Part shown: positions 27,372 through 35,905 of the stretch, piece by piece
Numbering within the stretch: the stretch's first letter is position 1
How the letters are laid out: every line of letters starts with the position of its first letter
NCBI RefSeq assembly: GCF_001921215.1
Contig: NZ_MSIF01000003.1
Coordinates: 124,001 to 188,000, forward strand
Reading direction: 5' to 3'
Origin: Actinophytocola xinjiangensis
Lineage (GTDB): Bacteria; Actinomycetota; Actinomycetes; Mycobacteriales; Pseudonocardiaceae
Length of the DNA stretch: 64,000 nt
The notes under the pieces: model-generated
Told to the model about the DNA's origin: nothing
Seen by the model: the letters and a program-made list of their open reading frames with translations, nothing else
Databases searched by the model: none
Position numbers and translations under genes: made by a program

Positions 27372-28532
27372 ATGCCGGTCACCCAGCGACGTCGGCCTCG
27401 GGACCGGGGAGCGTGTATCGCCCTCGCCGCGGCGGAGTTGTTCTGCGTGCGCGGGTTTCACAACGTCGCGCTGGAGGACATCGCCGGGGTCGTGGGCATC
27501 ACCGGCCCGGCGATCTACCGGCACTTCCCGACCAAACAGGCGATCCTGGCCGCCGCCGTCGAGGAGCTGGCGGGCGCGTTCGCGACCACCGTGGCGTCCG
27601 CCGCGCCGGGCGGGCTGCCCGACGTGGTCGGCGCCCTGGTGCGGTTCGCCCTCGACCGGCGACCGGTGGTCCGGCTCTACCAGTGGGAGAGCCGCCACCT
27701 GCCGGCCGGCGAGCGCGTCAGGCTGGCCGGGCGGTTCGCCGACACCGTGGCGGTACTGCGGGAACTGGTGGCCGGCAACCGACCCTCACTGTCCACGCGG
27801 GACGTCTCGGTGCTGGTGGCGGCCGCGCTGAGCGTCGTGGTCAGCCCGTCGACCCACCGCGCCACCCTGGCCAGGAGCACCGCCGAACGGACCGTCACCG
27901 ACGGCGCGCTGGCCGTGCTCGCCACCGACCTGCCGCCCCCAGGACGCCGCCCGGCCGGCCCGGACCGGCGGCTCACCCTGCTCCCCCGCCGCGAACGCCT
28001 GCTGGCCGAGGCGGTGCGGCTGTTCCACGAACGCGGCTACCACGCGGTCAGCATCGCCGAGATCGGGGCGGCGGCCGGGATCACCGCCTCCAGCGTCTAC
28101 GCCCACGTCACCGGTAAGGCCGACCTGCTCGCCGCCGCCTACCACCGGGCCACCAGCCGCCTCGAACTCGCCACGGCCGAGGCGCTCACCGGCACCACCA
28201 GCCCGGCCACCGCACTGCGCCGGCTGGCCGAGACCTACGTGCGGATCACCTTCGACCAGGCCGACCTGACCGCCGTCTACGTCTCCGAGAGCGAGAACCT
28301 GCGGCCGGCCGACCGCCACCGGCTGCGGGTCGCGCAGCGCCGCCACGTCGACACCTGGGTCGGGCTGCTCGGCGACCTGGAGCCGCAACGCCCGGCGGTA
28401 CTGCGCTTCCGGGTGCACGCCGCGCTGAACGTGGTCACCGACCTCGCCCGCACCGGCGGCCGGTCGGTCACCGAACAACGCGCGGTCGCGCTGGTACTGG
28501 CGCTGCTCGATCAGCGGCGGAACTGGTCGTAG
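27372..28532 (+). CDS. Double TetR-family regulator (two HTH domains in one chain)
   Basis: A 386-residue protein made of two TetR units. The first HTH is about residues 13-60 (ALEDIAGVVGITGPAIYRHF) and its effector domain runs to about 190. A Pro/Arg linker (PPPGRRPAGPDRR) leads to a second HTH at about 208-255 (SIAEIGAAAGITASSVYAHV) with its own helical C-terminal domain. One polypeptide could thus mimic a TetR dimer. The ATG at 27372 has only a distant GAGG. It is divergent from the truncated ligase. Its 3' end overlaps the convergent next gene by 22 bp. Confidence 0.88.
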   Translation: MPVTQRRRPRDRGACIALAAAELFCVRGFHNVALEDIAGVVGITGPAIYRHFPTKQAILAAAVEELAGAFATTVASAAPGGLPDVVGALVRFALDRRPVVRLYQWESRHLPAGERVRLAGRFADTVAVLRELVAGNRPSLSTRDVSVLVAAALSVVVSPSTHRATLARSTAERTVTDGALAVLATDLPPPGRRPAGPDRRLTLLPRRERLLAEAVRLFHERGYHAVSIAEIGAAAGITASSVYAHVTGKADLLAAAYHRATSRLELATAEALTGTTSPATALRRLAETYVRITFDQADLTAVYVSESENLRPADRHRLRVAQRRHVDTWVGLLGDLEPQRPAVLRFRVHAALNVVTDLARTGGRSVTEQRAVALVLALLDQRRNWS

Positions 28533-29212
28533 AACCCTGCCTTCACGTCCACCACGGCCTCCTCGGTGCGGCGGAACACCTTCTGCTCCTCCGGCGAGTC
28601 CAGCCGCTGCCACAACCGAAGACCCAGCTGGTCGGAGTGGGTGGAGGCCAGCGGGGACGCCTCGGCCAGCGGCCGGATCTTCGCGTCGTGCACCTTGTGC
28701 GGCAGGTAGAACGTCGACCGGTCGCCCAGCAGCGGGCCGATCCGCCGCCACAACTGTTCGTACTCCACCGACACCAGTACCTCGCCCCAGAACCGCAGGA
28801 TCGTGATCAGCCCGGTGTCCGGGTACTCCCCCGCACCGGCCACCGCGATCAGCTCCAGCGTGCGGGTGATGGTCTCGACGGTGCACGGCGAGGGCCGCGA
28901 GCGCACCAGGTCCTCCCGACGCACCCCCAGCCGCAGGATGTCCTCGGTCATCTCCTCGCGGTGCGACGGCGTGCGGCCGTCCTCGTCGGGGTACTCCTCA
29001 CGCAGGATCGCCCGCGCGACACGCAAGGTCTGCTGGTCGCTCAGCAGGTCGATCGCCAGGTCGTAGGCCGGGGTGAACGCCAGCGACAGGAACCGCCGCT
29101 GCAACACCACCTCGTGGAACTCGACGTCGGTCAGCCGGTCCACCCGGCGCAGCACCGGGTGGTCGCGGAACCGCGCGATCTGCTCGTCCTCGAACTCGTC
29201 CAGCTCGTGCAC
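28511..29212 (-). CDS. Heme-oxygenase-fold iron-dependent redox protein (putative)
   Basis: A helical protein of 233 residues that I assign tentatively to the iron-containing redox/heme-oxygenase-like superfamily (PF14518-type or HDO). The supporting pattern is an acidic/His helix VEFHEVVLQRRF, then REEYPDEDGRTPSHREEM followed by ILRLG, and a later LPHKVHDAKI, all plausible metal-ligand positions. Members bind non-heme diiron or act on small amino acids or acids; the substrate is unknown. It is the third gene of an operon with an Nramp-like transporter and a membrane protein, 12 bp behind the latter. A metal supply-and-use link is attractive but inferred. Confidence 0.55.
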   Translation of the reverse strand: MHELDEFEDEQIARFRDHPVLRRVDRLTDVEFHEVVLQRRFLSLAFTPAYDLAIDLLSDQQTLRVARAILREEYPDEDGRTPSHREEMTEDILRLGVRREDLVRSRPSPCTVETITRTLELIAVAGAGEYPDTGLITILRFWGEVLVSVEYEQLWRRIGPLLGDRSTFYLPHKVHDAKIRPLAEASPLASTHSDQLGLRLWQRLDSPEEQKVFRRTEEAVVDVKAGFYDQFRR

Positions 29213-29224
29213 GGTGTCCCTCCT

Positions 29225-30067
29225 CTAGGGTCGAATGCGGTCCAGGTCCTGTTCCCAGGTCAGCGGGTTCACCGGGAAACCGATGCCCCACAGGGTGTCC
29301 AGCTCCCGCTGGAACTGCTTGGCCAGCACGCTGTCCGCGCCGTCGATCTCGAACTGCGGCGAGTCGATCGCCAACTGACCGTGCAGGAACACGCTGACCA
29401 GGTAGTGCTCGTCGGCCCGGTAGACCGCCACCGACGGAAGCGAGTTGTAGACCTTCACCTTCAGGTGCGTCGCCCGCCGCCTGCGCTCGGACACCAGCTC
29501 CTCGAGGATCCCCAGGCACTGCCGTACCCCGGCCCGCACACTGGTGTGCAGGTGGTTCACCCCGCGCGCCTTCAACGCGTCGTCGCGCAGCGGGGCGACC
29601 AGGGAGTTGGGGTAGAGCAACAGGATCCGCACCTCCGCGCGCCGGTCCAGCGCCTCGCCCAGCGGTTCGCGCAGCCGGTCGAGGTTGGGGATCCAGGTGT
29701 TGAGCACGGTGATCTCCCCGGCCTCCCGGACGTAGCGGTTGAACGCCTCGTCGGTCAGCCGGGGGTGCACGGCGACCAGCCCGGCGTGCCGGTCGTGCCG
29801 GAAACCCCGGTCGACCGCCGCGCTGAGGCTGGCCAGCCGGCTGTCCAGGCCGTCGAGCTTGCGGAACCCGTCGAGCTCCAGCAGCAGCACGACCGTCACG
29901 CTGCTGAGCACCAGCAGGGTGATCTTCGGGATGGCGCCGCCCGGGGCGATCGTGTCCAGCCAGCCGAGCAGGTCGGCCAGCACGACGAGCACCCCGAGAC
30001 CCGCCATCCCGAACAGCCCGACCCGCTCGGAGCGGCGCCGCAGGCCGGCCGTGTGCTGGGCCATCAT
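29225..30067 (-). CDS. Membrane-anchored protein with PLD-like (DUF5919-type) domain
   Basis: A 280-residue protein with two N-terminal membrane helices (about residues 16-37 and 45-63), a short Asp/Arg-rich linker, and a cytosolic alpha/beta domain. In that domain ITVLNTWIPNL, VRILLLYPNS and VKVYNSLPSVAVYRADEHYLV, ending with SPQFEIDG and FQRELDTLW, resemble the PLD-like fold of DUF5919. No HKD catalytic motif is seen, so it may sense or bind rather than cleave. The ATG overlaps the Nramp-like gene by 4 bp (ATGA). Function unknown; fold assignment is from memory. Confidence 0.6.
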   Translation of the reverse strand: MMAQHTAGLRRRSERVGLFGMAGLGVLVVLADLLGWLDTIAPGGAIPKITLLVLSSVTVVLLLELDGFRKLDGLDSRLASLSAAVDRGFRHDRHAGLVAVHPRLTDEAFNRYVREAGEITVLNTWIPNLDRLREPLGEALDRRAEVRILLLYPNSLVAPLRDDALKARGVNHLHTSVRAGVRQCLGILEELVSERRRRATHLKVKVYNSLPSVAVYRADEHYLVSVFLHGQLAIDSPQFEIDGADSVLAKQFQRELDTLWGIGFPVNPLTWEQDLDRIRP

Positions 30068-31320
30068 GTGACCAGACCCAGCACCTGGTCGTAGGCCAGG
30101 TAGACGAACAGCGCCAGGCACGCCCCGAGCATCGCGTTGGACACCCAGCCCGACCGGCCCAGCGCCGGCATCCGCCGGGAGTTCAGCATCACCAGCAGGG
30201 TCCCGGCCAGGAACGGCATGAACAGGGCGCCGAGCGCGCCGTAGGTGACGGTCAGCTGGAAGGGCTGGTCGAGGAACAGCAGCGCCATCGGCGGGAAGGT
30301 CAGCCACAGCACGTAGGCGCGGTAGGCGGGGGCGCGTTGCGGGGTGGTGTTCTCCGGCGCGGCGCGCACGGTGCGCCACCAGTCGGCGAACAGCAGGCTC
30401 ACGCCGTTCCACACGCCGATCACCGAGGTGAACGACACCGAGAAGAACCCGATGAGGAAAGGGATCCGCGCCCACTGGCCGTAGTCGGCGGCGAGCGTGT
30501 CGCCCAGCGTCAGCAGACCCTTGTCGCCGGAGACGACCTCCTGGCCGGCGAGCAGCTCGGCGCCCACGACCAGCATGGCCACGACGAACACGCCGGTGGT
30601 GACGTAGCCCAGGGCGTTGTCGGTGCGCATCATCGGCAACCAGGACGGGCCGCGCCAGCCCTTGGCCGTGGTCCAGTACCCGTAGGCGGCCATCGTGATG
30701 GTGCCGCCGACCCCTCCGATCAGGCCAAGAGCGTAGACCAGGGAGCCGTCGGGCAGCCGGGGCAGCAGCCCCTCCCCCAGATCGGCCAGCCGCGGGGTGA
30801 CCAGCACGGCGGTACCGACCACGGTCACGAACATGACCCCGATGAACGCGGTCATGACCTTCTCCAGCACGGCGTAGCGCCCGTACCAGACCAGCAGGAA
30901 GCCGGCCAGGCCGCAGAGCATCGCCCACCAGCGCACCGACAGCACGGGGAACAGGGCGTTGAGCGGCAGCCCGGAGGCCGACATGGCGGTCGCGCCGTAG
31001 ACGAAACCCCACACCAGGGCGTAGGCACCGAAGTACCACAGCGCCCAGCGACCCAGCGTGCGCCAACCGGCGAGGATCGTCTGCCCGGAGGTCAGGTGCC
31101 AGCGGCCGACGGCCTCACCGAGGGCCAGTTTGAACGCGGTTCCGAGGATGACCGCCCACAGGAGCGTGTACCCGTACTTGGAGCCGGCGACCATCGTCGC
31201 CACCAGGTCACCCGCGCCGACACCGGTCGCGGCGGCCATGATCCCGGGGCCGACCTGGCGCAGCCGCAACCGCCACCCCAGGGGAACGGCCACATCGTTG
31301 TGGTCCACTTCACTCGACAT
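30064..31320 (-). CDS. Nramp-related transporter with noncanonical metal site
   Basis: Polytopic membrane transporter of 418 residues with the LeuT/Nramp-type helix pattern (about eleven helices). The N-terminal signature QVGPGIMAAATGVGAGDLVAT aligns, in parts, with Nramp helix 1, but the metal-binding DPGN is replaced by GVGAGD. Helix 6, normally with MPH, reads GGTITMAAYGY. The transported ion may therefore not be Mn2+/Fe2+. It is the first gene of a three-gene operon, overlapping the next by 4 bp. The start ATG at 31320 lacks a clear ribosome site. The two-component gene upstream is divergent. Confidence 0.8.
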   Translation of the reverse strand: MSSEVDHNDVAVPLGWRLRLRQVGPGIMAAATGVGAGDLVATMVAGSKYGYTLLWAVILGTAFKLALGEAVGRWHLTSGQTILAGWRTLGRWALWYFGAYALVWGFVYGATAMSASGLPLNALFPVLSVRWWAMLCGLAGFLLVWYGRYAVLEKVMTAFIGVMFVTVVGTAVLVTPRLADLGEGLLPRLPDGSLVYALGLIGGVGGTITMAAYGYWTTAKGWRGPSWLPMMRTDNALGYVTTGVFVVAMLVVGAELLAGQEVVSGDKGLLTLGDTLAADYGQWARIPFLIGFFSVSFTSVIGVWNGVSLLFADWWRTVRAAPENTTPQRAPAYRAYVLWLTFPPMALLFLDQPFQLTVTYGALGALFMPFLAGTLLVMLNSRRMPALGRSGWVSNAMLGACLALFVYLAYDQVLGLVT

Positions 31321-31391
31321 GATGGGAAGGTAAGCCCGTGGCTCGGGGGGCCCGGTCAGACTTAACAGTCCCTTAGGAAAGAGGTCCTGGC

Positions 31392-32048
31392 ATGCGCGTG
31401 CTGGTCGTCGAGGACGACGACGGGGTGGCCGCGTCGCTCGTCGGCGCGCTGAAGTCGAAGGGCCACCTGCCCGACCGGGTCGCCCGGGGCGCGGACGCGC
31501 TGCTGCGCCACCGCGACGCCGACATCATGCTGCTCGACCTGGAGCTGCCCGACATCCACGGCCTGGACGTGGTCCGCAAGCTGCGCAAGGTGTCGCCGCT
31601 GCCGCTGATCGTGATCACCGCCCACGGCGAGGAGCACCTCAAGGTGTCCGCGCTCAACCTCGGCGCCGACGACTACCTGGTCAAGCCGATCGGGCTGGGT
31701 GAGCTGGTGGCCAGGATCCGCGCGGTCACCCGGCGGGCGGCCACCGAGGCCGAGCCGGGCGCGGTGACCACCCGGGACCTGACGATCGACCTGCCGGCGC
31801 GCCGGGTGCTGGCCGGCGACGGCCGGGAGATCGAGCTGACGCCCAAGGAGTTCGACGTGCTGGCGGTGCTCGCCCGCCACTGCGGGGTGGCGGTCAGCCG
31901 CCAGCAGCTGCTGGACACGGTGTGGGGCGACGCCTACGTCACGGTGAACCGTTCGCTGGACGTGCACATGACCGCGCTGCGGACCAAGCTCGCGCGGCCG
32001 GGGATCATCACCACCATCCGCGGCTACGGCTACCGGCTGGAGGGCTGA
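31392..32048 (+). CDS. OmpR/PhoB-family response regulator
   Basis: Two-component regulator of 218 residues. The receiver domain (1-115) has the acidic pair in VVEDDDG, phospho-acceptor Asp49 (MLLDLELPD), Thr in VITAHG, and Lys in LVKPIG. A winged-helix DNA-binding domain follows (about 125-217; ELTPKEFDVLAVLARH, IRGYGYRLEG). Its stop lies 1 bp before the sensor kinase GTG, and the TAXI binding protein follows, so the three form one operon. Confidence 0.95.
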   Translation: MRVLVVEDDDGVAASLVGALKSKGHLPDRVARGADALLRHRDADIMLLDLELPDIHGLDVVRKLRKVSPLPLIVITAHGEEHLKVSALNLGADDYLVKPIGLGELVARIRAVTRRAATEAEPGAVTTRDLTIDLPARRVLAGDGREIELTPKEFDVLAVLARHCGVAVSRQQLLDTVWGDAYVTVNRSLDVHMTALRTKLARPGIITTIRGYGYRLEG

Positions 32049-32049
32049 G

Positions 32050-33399
32050 GTGCGGCGGCGGCTGATGCTGGTGCTGCTGGTGTTCGCGGTGGCCGCGGTG
32101 ACCGCGTTCGCGGTGCCGCTGCTGCTGGCCACCGCCGCCAACCGGACCCAGCGCTTCGCGCAGTCCCGCACGGCCGACGTCGCCCGGTTCGCCACGCTCG
32201 CCGGGGAGGACCGGGCCCACCTGGTCTCCGAGGTCGACGCCCACGTCGGCCTGTACGGCGACGGGGTCGTGGTGGTGGACGCCCGGGGGCGCCCGCTGGT
32301 GGAGGCCGGGCTGCGCGCCGGTGACGAGCGGGTGGCGGCCGCGGTGGACGCCGCCCTGCGCAACCAGCCGCAACCAGCGCCGGAGGAGCTGCGGCCGTGG
32401 TCGGCGGGCACGGCGCTGTTCAGCCAACCGGTCGGGTCGGGGCCGAGCGTGTCCGGGGCGGTGGTGCTGCGTTCGGCGGTCGAGCCGGCGGTGGCCGACA
32501 TCCGTGTCCAGTGGACGGTGATCGCGCTGGGGGCGTTGGCCGCGACCGGGGCGTGCGTGCTGCTGGTGCTGCGGCTGACCAGGTGGCTCGTGCGACCGGT
32601 GGAACAGCTGGGTGCGGGAGTGCACGCGGTCGCCGAGGGACGTGAGCGTACGCATGTCGACGTGGTGGCCGGCCCGCCGGAGCTGCGAGGGCTGGCCGAG
32701 GAGTTCAACCAGATGTCCGACGCGCTGGCCGAGTCGGCGAGCCGCCAGCGGCGGCTGGTGGCCGACGCGTCCCACCAACTGCGCAACCCGTTGGCGGCCC
32801 TGCGGTTGCGCATCGACACGCTGGCCGCTGGCGACCCGACGCACGACCCGATGGTCGCCGAGCTGGAACGGTTGGAGGCGCTGCTGGACGGCATGCTGGC
32901 GCTGGCGTCGGCCGACAGCACCGCCACCGACCTGGCCACGGCCTCCACCGGGGCCAGCTGCGACGCGGTGGCGGTCCTGGTGGAGCGGGCGGAGGCCTGG
33001 CACGAGGCGGCCGAGCGGGCCGGGGTGACCCTGGTGTGTGCCGGCGCCCCGCCGGACATGCCGGTGCGCCAGGCGGAGTCCGAACTGGCCCAGGTCGTCG
33101 ACGTGGTGCTGGACAACGCGATCAAGTACGCCGGCCGGGGCGCGACCGTCCACTGGCGAGCCACCCGCGACGGCGACCTGGCCGAGCTGACCGTCGACGA
33201 CGACGGCCCCGGCGTGCCCACCGAGGAGCTTCCCCTGCTGACCGAACGCTTCTGGCGCGGCCGGACCAACGACGCCCCCGGCTCCGGACTCGGCCTGGCG
33301 ATCGCCGACCGCCTGACCACCGCCCACGGCGGCCGGTTCGCCGTGGGCCCCGGCGAGCGGGGCGGCCTGGCCGTCCGCATCACCCTGGCGGCGTCATGA
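32050..33399 (+). CDS. Sensor histidine kinase
   Basis: Membrane sensor kinase of 449 residues, cognate to the preceding regulator. GTG at 32050 lies 1 bp after its stop. Two membrane helices (about 5-25 and 155-175) flank an extracytoplasmic domain of about 130 residues. A HAMP segment (178-230) leads to the DHp helix with phospho-acceptor His242 (ADASHQLRNPLAAL). The ATPase domain carries N-box VVLDNAIKYAG, VDDDGPGVP and GSGLGLAI. Its last codon overlaps the ATG of the TAXI binding protein by 4 bp, suggesting that the binding protein supplies the signal. Confidence 0.95.
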   Translation: MRRRLMLVLLVFAVAAVTAFAVPLLLATAANRTQRFAQSRTADVARFATLAGEDRAHLVSEVDAHVGLYGDGVVVVDARGRPLVEAGLRAGDERVAAAVDAALRNQPQPAPEELRPWSAGTALFSQPVGSGPSVSGAVVLRSAVEPAVADIRVQWTVIALGALAATGACVLLVLRLTRWLVRPVEQLGAGVHAVAEGRERTHVDVVAGPPELRGLAEEFNQMSDALAESASRQRRLVADASHQLRNPLAALRLRIDTLAAGDPTHDPMVAELERLEALLDGMLALASADSTATDLATASTGASCDAVAVLVERAEAWHEAAERAGVTLVCAGAPPDMPVRQAESELAQVVDVVLDNAIKYAGRGATVHWRATRDGDLAELTVDDDGPGVPTEELPLLTERFWRGRTNDAPGSGLGLAIADRLTTAHGGRFAVGPGERGGLAVRITLAAS

Positions 33400-34358
33400 C
33401 CGGTTTTCCGTTGCGCCGCCGGAGTTTCCTGCTGCTCGCGGCCGCCGCCACCACCTCGTGCGCCACCGCGTGCGCCACCGCGTCCTACGGTGGTCCACAA
33501 CGAACACTGACCATCGCCGCCGGCGAGAAGGGCGGCTTCTACAAGGAGTTCGCCGCGCTGCTGGCCCAGCGGCTGACCACCGCCCCCGGTGACCTGAACG
33601 CCACCGTCCGGGAGTCCACCGGTTCGGTGGCCAACCTGGAACTGCTCAGTGCCGGCGAGGTCGACCTGGCCCTGACCCTGGCCGACACCGCCGACTCGGC
33701 CGTCGCCGGCGCGGCCCCGTTCACCGCACCGGTCCCGCTGCGCGCCATCGGCCGGGTCTACGAGAACTACCTGCAGCTCGTCGTGCCCACCACCAGCCCG
33801 GTCAGGTCGGTCGCCGACCTGGCCGGTCGCCGCATCTCGCTGGGCGCCGAGGGCTCCGGCGCCGCCCTGTCCGGCGAGCGCCTGCTCGCCGTCAGCAAGG
33901 TACGGGCCGACGTGGACCACCTGCCGCTCACCGAGGCCGCCGACCTGCTCGCCGCCGGCGACATCGACGCCCTGCTGTGGTCCGGCGGCGTCCCCACCCC
34001 CGGGCTGGCCGAACTGGACGCCCGCCGGCCCATCCGGCTGGTCGACATCACCGCGCACGTCACGGCGCTGCGCGCCACCTACGACTTCGCCTACCAGCAG
34101 GTCGGCGTGCCCGACAGCGGCTACGGCCACCCCGGCGCGGTCACCACCATCGGCGTCCCGAACCTGCTGGTGGCCGCCCCGTCGCTGCCCGAGGACGTGG
34201 CCGAGGAGGTCGCCCGGCTCCTGGTCGAGGACGCGCCGGACCTGGTGCCGGAACAGGCCCTGGGTACCCAGTACCTGGACCGCCGCTCGCTGATCGCCAC
34301 CGACCCGGTCCCGCTGCACCCCGGCGCGGCCAGGGCCTACCGGCAGCTGCGCGGCTAG
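33396..34358 (+). CDS. TAXI-family substrate-binding protein
   Basis: Extracytoplasmic solute-binding protein of 320 residues, TAXI type (the binding component of some TRAP transporters). The N-terminus (LRRRSFLLLAAAATTSCATAC) looks like a Tat/lipoprotein signal with Cys as lipid anchor. TAXI features include TIAAGEKGGFYKEFAALLA, ESTGSVANLELLSAGEVDLAL and SLGAEGSGAALSGERLL. The ATG overlaps the kinase stop by 4 bp. No TRAP membrane subunits are encoded within this window, so a role as a signal receptor for the kinase is more likely than transport here. The ligand is unknown. Confidence 0.9.
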   Translation: MTGFPLRRRSFLLLAAAATTSCATACATASYGGPQRTLTIAAGEKGGFYKEFAALLAQRLTTAPGDLNATVRESTGSVANLELLSAGEVDLALTLADTADSAVAGAAPFTAPVPLRAIGRVYENYLQLVVPTTSPVRSVADLAGRRISLGAEGSGAALSGERLLAVSKVRADVDHLPLTEAADLLAAGDIDALLWSGGVPTPGLAELDARRPIRLVDITAHVTALRATYDFAYQQVGVPDSGYGHPGAVTTIGVPNLLVAAPSLPEDVAEEVARLLVEDAPDLVPEQALGTQYLDRRSLIATDPVPLHPGAARAYRQLRG

Positions 34359-34359
34359 C

Positions 34360-35127
34360 TCACCCCTGGACCTCGACCGTGCCGAGTCGGTCGAACTCGG
34401 CCAGGAACCGGTCGCCGGCCGACATCGGTACCGCCGCGTGCAACGCCCCGGTCATGATCAGCTGGCCCGGTTCGAGCGCGACCCCGTGTCCCCCCAGGGT
34501 GTTGGCCAGCCACGCGACGACCGCGACCGGGTCGCCCAGCGCCGCCGCCCCGGCCCCGGTCGCCACGACCTCCCCGTTGCGGCTGAACACCATGCCCACC
34601 AGCCGGGGATCGACCTCGGCCAGCGGCACCGCCCGGGTGCCCAGCACCACGGCACCGTTGGACGCGAGATCGGCGATCGTGTCCGCCAGCCGGATCCGCC
34701 AGTCCACGATCCGCGAGTCGACGATCTCCAGCCCGGCCATCACCTCGGCGACCGCCGCGCGGGCCTGGTCCAGCCCCACCCCCGGCCCGCGCAGTCCGCT
34801 GCCGAGCCGGAACACGATCTCCGCCTCGACCCGGGGCGCGATGAACCCCCCACGCGGCACCCGGTCCCCGTCGCCGTGCACGGTCGACGCGAGCACCGGC
34901 CCGTAGTCCGGGGTGTCGACGCCGAACTGGCGCTGCATCGGTACCGACGTCAGCCCGGCCTTGTAGCCGACCACCCGGTCGCCGTCGGCGAGCAGCAGCG
35001 ACACCAGCTCACGCTGGACGGCGTACCCCTCGGCCATGCCCATCGACGGATCGTCATCGGTCAGCGGGGCGATCGGCACCCGGGTCGCCCGTGCCTCGTA
35101 CAGCGCCCTGGCGCGGTGGCTGTCCAC
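34360..35127 (-). CDS. 2-keto-4-pentenoate hydratase/FAH-family enzyme
   Basis: A 255-residue member of the MhpD/HpaH/DmpH branch of the fumarylacetoacetate hydrolase fold, which hydrates 2-hydroxypenta-2,4-dienoates or decarboxylates 4-oxalocrotonate in aromatic meta-cleavage pathways. Features include the VGYKAGLTS segment, the metal-binding RVEAEIVFRLG, GLEIVDSRIVDW, and the C-terminal PGQLIMTGALHAA. No other meta-cleavage gene is near, so the substrate is open. GTG at 35127 has a poor ribosome site. It lies 17 bp behind a LuxR regulator gene on the same strand and ends 1 bp from the TAXI gene. Confidence 0.85.
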   Translation of the reverse strand: MDSHRARALYEARATRVPIAPLTDDDPSMGMAEGYAVQRELVSLLLADGDRVVGYKAGLTSVPMQRQFGVDTPDYGPVLASTVHGDGDRVPRGGFIAPRVEAEIVFRLGSGLRGPGVGLDQARAAVAEVMAGLEIVDSRIVDWRIRLADTIADLASNGAVVLGTRAVPLAEVDPRLVGMVFSRNGEVVATGAGAAALGDPVAVVAWLANTLGGHGVALEPGQLIMTGALHAAVPMSAGDRFLAEFDRLGTVEVQG

Positions 35128-35144
35128 GCCCCGATCGTAGGGCG

Positions 35145-35804
35145 CTAGGCCGACCTGCGGTGCCCGGCGTGCTCACGTTCGCCGGCCACACCGTGCTCGA
35201 TGGCGTAACGGATCAGCTCGGGGCGGCGACGCAGGCCGGTCTTGTCCCGCACCCGCTCCAGGTAGCTGCGCACCGTCCGGATGCTGATCGCCAGGGTCTG
35301 CGCGATGTCCTGGTCACGGTCCCCGGCGACCAGCCGCACCAGCACGTCCTTCTCCCGCGCGGTCAACTCGGCCGCCGACGCCGCCAGCCACGACGGCGAC
35401 CGGGTCGACGCGACCGGGTCCGACGGACGCGCACGGTGCCCCGCGGCGATGCGGCGGATCGCCGCCAGGATCGCCGCGCCCTCGGCCCGCTTGCTCAGGC
35501 AACCGTGCGCCCCCGCCGCCAGCGTCGCGTGCACCCAGTCCACGTCGGTACGGTCCGAGAGCACGAGGACGCGGTGCCCCATCCTGGTCAGCGCGCGCAC
35601 CGCGTCGGCGTTGCGCATCACCGGCAGGTTGGGGTCCATCACGACGATCGAGTTGGACCACCGTCGCCGCGCCGCGAAGCGGGCCACCGAATCGCCGACG
35701 GCGTCCACGACCACGTCCGGCGCGGCCTCCAGCAGCCGGAGGAGCGTCGCGCTGAACACCGCGTCGCCTTCCACCACTCCGACCGGAATCCCCTGCGCCG
35801 CCAC
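35145..35804 (-). CDS. LuxR/NarL-family regulator with degenerate receiver
   Basis: A 219-residue protein with a receiver-like domain (about 1-125) and a LuxR HTH (about 150-210; LTAREKDVLVRLVAG, DIAQTLAISIRTVRSYL). The phospho-acceptor position is Asp57 (VVMDPNLP), but the N-terminal acidic pair is reduced to VEGDAV, so phosphorylation may be weak or absent. GTG at 35804 follows GGGAGG. A 7-bp inverted repeat (35827-35844) lies 23 bp upstream of the start. It follows the LuxR regulator and fused kinase on the same strand, so it may belong to that signalling system. Confidence 0.87.
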   Translation of the reverse strand: MAAQGIPVGVVEGDAVFSATLLRLLEAAPDVVVDAVGDSVARFAARRRWSNSIVVMDPNLPVMRNADAVRALTRMGHRVLVLSDRTDVDWVHATLAAGAHGCLSKRAEGAAILAAIRRIAAGHRARPSDPVASTRSPSWLAASAAELTAREKDVLVRLVAGDRDQDIAQTLAISIRTVRSYLERVRDKTGLRRRPELIRYAIEHGVAGEREHAGHRRSA

Positions 35805-35826
35805 CCCGGACCTCCCTGCTCGCCGT

Positions 35827-35844
35827 GTTCGCCCTACGGCGAAC
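35827..35844. promoter_or_regulatory. Inverted repeat GTTCGCC-N4-GGCGAAC upstream of LuxR gene
   Basis: A perfect 7-bp dyad with a 4-nt spacer in the 101-bp gap before the LuxR gene. The half-site resembles the ClgR half-site GTTCGC, but the spacing differs from the published GTTCGC-N5-GCG. It could be an operator or an RNA hairpin. Confidence 0.4.
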
Positions 35845-35905
35845 GCTAACGAGCATCCGAGCGCGGTGATGGTGGCTGTTCGTCCACCATTTCGGAGTCA
35901 ACAGG

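Noticed and set aside
35827-35844. Inverted repeat considered as a true ClgR box
   Set aside because: The half-site fits but the spacing to GCG is six instead of five bases, and no clp or lon gene follows.
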